DNA of 52,500 nt from Terriglobales bacterium (GTDB lineage: Bacteria > Acidobacteriota > Terriglobia > Terriglobales > Acidobacteriaceae). Location of the stretch: positions 1 to 52,500 of the forward strand of contig DASPRM010000121.1 of assembly GCA_035624455.1 (NCBI GenBank), written 5' to 3'. Shown in pieces: positions 50,376 to 52,500 of the stretch. The notes beneath the pieces are model-generated. The model did no database searches. It had not been told where the DNA came from and saw only the letters and a program-made list of their open reading frames with translations. A program made the position numbers and the translations under genes. The first letter of the stretch is position 1, and the number at the start of each line of letters is the position of its first letter.

Positions 50376-51761
50376 ATGGCCACAACCGAATACAGCCTGG
50401 AGCGGGGGCTGCCCGCCAGCGTTGATGCCGAGCGCGCGATCCTGGGCGCGATTCTTCTCGACAATGATGCTTATTGGCACGCCTCGGCGTCGCTTCGTTC
50501 GGACAAGCTTTCGCTGGATTCGCACCGCCGCATCTACGCGCGCATTACCGAGATGCTGGAGCAGAACCGGGCGGTGGATATCATCACCCTGTGCGAAGAA
50601 CTGCGGCAGCAGCAGCAACTGGAGGCAGTGGGGGGAGTGGCTTATGTCGCCTCGCTGACGGACGGGGTGCCGGCGCGAAGCAGCATTGTCAATCATGTCC
50701 GCATCGTGAAAGACAAAGCGCTGCTGCGCGGTTTGATCAACCTTTCGAATCGCTCGATCGCGCGGAGCTACGAGCAGTCGGAGGCGGTCGAGCTGATCCT
50801 GGGGGAAACCGAGAAGGGGCTGCTGGAACTCTCGGAAGACGCGGTCAGAACGGGCTTCGCGGATGTGAAGACCATCGTCGAGCGCGACTTCAAATCCATC
50901 GATGCGCTGGTCAACCAGGGCCATGAGATCACGGGGCTGCGGACGTACTTTGCCGATCTGGACCGGCTTACCAATGGTCTGCAGAAATCTGACCTGGTGA
51001 TCATTGCGGGCCGGCCTTCCATGGGGAAAACCGCGTTTGCGATGAATGTTGCCGAGAATGCGGCAGTGAATGACCGGAGGATCGTTGCCATCTTCTCATT
51101 GGAGATGTCGCGGCAATCGTTGCTGCAGCGCATGGTGTGTTCGCATGCCCGGGTGGACTCGCACGCCATGCGCACCGGGTTCCTGAACCGCGAAGACCGG
51201 CAGAAGGTGATGGACTCGGTGGGGGAGCTGATGGAGGCGCCAATCTACATCGACGACACGCCGGGAATTTCTGTGCTGGAGATGAGGGCGAAGTCGCGCC
51301 GGTTGCAACAGCAGGCGAAGGGGCTGGATCTGATCGTGGTGGATTACCTGCAGTTGATGGCGGCCAGCCAGACCGGCGGCAATAAGCGCTATGAGAATCG
51401 GACACAGGAGGTGTCCGCGATTTCGCGCGGACTGAAGCTGCTGGCAAAGGAAGTCGGGGTCCCAGTGGTGGCGCTCTCGCAGTTGAGCCGCGCACCGGAG
51501 AGCCGTACCGGCGATCACAAGCCACAGCTCTCAGATCTGCGGGAGTCGGGATCGATTGAGCAGGATGCGGATTTGGTGGGCTTCATCTATCGGCCTGAAG
51601 TCTACGAAAAAGACGAAAACAAACGCCGAGAACTGGATGGGGAAGCGGAACTGATCGTCGCCAAACAACGTAATGGCCCTACGGGTGTGGTGAAGCTGGC
51701 TTTCATCAAGAAGAGCACGCGCTTCGAGACGCGAGTCGGGGATGATGAGTTCGTGGAGTAG
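50376..51761 (+). CDS. dnaB: Replicative DNA helicase DnaB
   Basis: 461 residues. N-terminal DnaB domain (residues 1-110: SVDAERAILGAILLDNDAYW), linker, and RecA-like motor with Walker A GRPSMGKTAFAMNVAENAA near 210, Walker B LIVVDYLQLM near 325, VALSQLSRAPESR, and DLRESGSIEQDADLVGFIYR. It forms the hexameric helicase that unwinds DNA at the replication fork. No intein or inserted domain is present. It is flanked downstream by a probable laterally acquired gene. Confidence 0.98.
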   Translation: MATTEYSLERGLPASVDAERAILGAILLDNDAYWHASASLRSDKLSLDSHRRIYARITEMLEQNRAVDIITLCEELRQQQQLEAVGGVAYVASLTDGVPARSSIVNHVRIVKDKALLRGLINLSNRSIARSYEQSEAVELILGETEKGLLELSEDAVRTGFADVKTIVERDFKSIDALVNQGHEITGLRTYFADLDRLTNGLQKSDLVIIAGRPSMGKTAFAMNVAENAAVNDRRIVAIFSLEMSRQSLLQRMVCSHARVDSHAMRTGFLNREDRQKVMDSVGELMEAPIYIDDTPGISVLEMRAKSRRLQQQAKGLDLIVVDYLQLMAASQTGGNKRYENRTQEVSAISRGLKLLAKEVGVPVVALSQLSRAPESRTGDHKPQLSDLRESGSIEQDADLVGFIYRPEVYEKDENKRRELDGEAELIVAKQRNGPTGVVKLAFIKKSTRFETRVGDDEFVE

Positions 51762-51841
51762 GGCTGACTGGCTAAAACTTCGGCTGACAATATACCTGAC
51801 GAATCAGACTCAGTCATATCGGCCTTGGCGGCGTTTGCTGA

Positions 51842-52500
51842 ATGACTCCCGTGAAAGGGGCTTTGCTTGTGATTTACGCCTATGGCGATGATGGCTCAGA
51901 TGCCAAACACGAGCGCGTAATCGCCGTTTCGATCATCGCCGGATACGAGGAATGGTGGCAAGAACTGGAAGACCAATGGACGGTGAGATGCGGAGGCATC
52001 CCCTTCCATGCCACTGACTGCGAGAGCGACTGTGGAGACTACCAGGGTATTCCACACGATCAAAACAAGGCGATGTATGCAGATTTAACCGGAATTCTCG
52101 CGTCCAGCAGCGTCGGAGGCATCGGAATTGGGATTGATCTAGTCGCTCAAACAAAGATTTTCCCAAACGCATTGCCGATGGCATACCACAGAGCTTTTAT
52201 CGAATGCCTTGAACGTGTGGCGAATGTAGCCGAGAGAGAGAAAGATGTATGTAAGGTCGCGTATGACATCAGCAAAGAGAATGAATATAACGTTAGACAG
52301 CTGTACACATGGATGAGAGAGGGGGACGAGCGACTCTACAGATTGCTACACCCAGAACTCTCATTTGTTTCATGGCGCGACTCTGCACGGGTTCAAGCTG
52401 CCGACCTCGTGGCATTCGAGGCGTGGAAAGCCTTAGATCACACGGTTGGCTCAGTTAGGAGAAAGCGGAAATCATGGGAGCTGCTTCGGTCAACAGATCG
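51842..52500 (+). CDS. DUF3800-like protein, C-terminus cut by the window end
   Basis: At least 219 codons are open from ATG 51842 to the window edge; GTG 51869 (after AAAGGGG) is the more likely start. The N-terminus VIYAYGDDGSDAKHERVIAV followed by WWQELEDQW, the central FHATDCESDCGDY, and the closing SARVQAADLVAFEAWK match the DUF3800 pattern (acidic N-terminal strand, closing QAADL helix), thought to be RNase H-like. Such genes are often in mobile or defence regions. Local base composition is more AT-rich than the rest (AAT, GAT, AGA codons), suggesting transfer. Role unknown. Confidence 0.7.
   Translation, partial: MTPVKGALLVIYAYGDDGSDAKHERVIAVSIIAGYEEWWQELEDQWTVRCGGIPFHATDCESDCGDYQGIPHDQNKAMYADLTGILASSSVGGIGIGIDLVAQTKIFPNALPMAYHRAFIECLERVANVAEREKDVCKVAYDISKENEYNVRQLYTWMREGDERLYRLLHPELSFVSWRDSARVQAADLVAFEAWKALDHTVGSVRRKRKSWELLRSTD

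Overview
The window is a contiguous piece of bacterial chromosome, moderately GC-rich, almost entirely made of conserved housekeeping and cell-envelope genes with short spacers. The mix (PyrR-PyrB-PyrC, a BamA/Skp/FabZ/LpxA/LpxI envelope cluster, YajC-SecD-SecF with Tgt, ExbB-ExbD-ExbD-TonB, a BamD lipoprotein with a long Ser/Pro tail, DUF1572 and DinB proteins, small secreted proteins of the 'NFSGIW' type) points to a diderm, most likely an Acidobacteriota member of the Terriglobia/Koribacter kind. That placement is an inference from family resemblance; there is no rRNA gene in the window.

Layout. 1-5.7 kb: a secreted protein, an ECF sigma factor translationally overlapped by an unusual tandem-VOC protein, a secreted protein of unknown role, a PilZ-receiver protein that has lost its phosphoacceptor, a secreted lipocalin-like protein, a MerR regulator, and a 15-codon lysine-rich peptide gene with its own promoter, Shine-Dalgarno and terminator. 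5.9-10.2 kb (plus strand): hydantoinase B, DUF1572, Kbl, DUF2085. 10.3-13.4 kb (minus): pyrR-pyrB-pyrC. 13.4-21.5 kb (minus): Skp, BamA, a Gfo/Idh oxidoreductase, DinB, LpxI, LpxA, FabZ, i.e. outer-membrane protein assembly and lipid A synthesis. 21.6-23.2 kb (plus): M20 carboxypeptidase and TatA. 23.4-30 kb (minus): biotin carboxylase and carrier, TPR lipoprotein, ExbD, ExbD, ExbB and TonB. 29.7-36.4 kb (minus): SecF, SecD, YajC, Tgt, FtsH. 36.7-41.4 kb (minus): TilS, an EamA remnant, ThrS, two tiny membrane proteins. 41.5-47.5 kb: an unknown soluble protein, a giant receiver protein with a disordered tail, a small unknown, BamD and Rpe. 47.6-52.5 kb (plus): a GT39-type glycosyltransferase, a sparse 0.75 kb stretch, a small unknown ORF, DnaB, and at the right edge a partial DUF3800-like gene that looks laterally acquired.

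No rRNA, tRNA, CRISPR array, transposase or integrase was found. Two families of short palindromic intergenic repeats are present, three copies each. The most interesting items are the sigma/anti-sigma-like/VOC pair with an internal perfect ribosome-binding site, the self-contained lysine-rich peptide gene, the PilZ-pseudoreceiver, the 730-residue receiver protein, and the palindromic repeats, one of which abuts a truncated transporter gene. I did not find a convincing undescribed multi-gene system; the sigma/VOC pair is the closest candidate.
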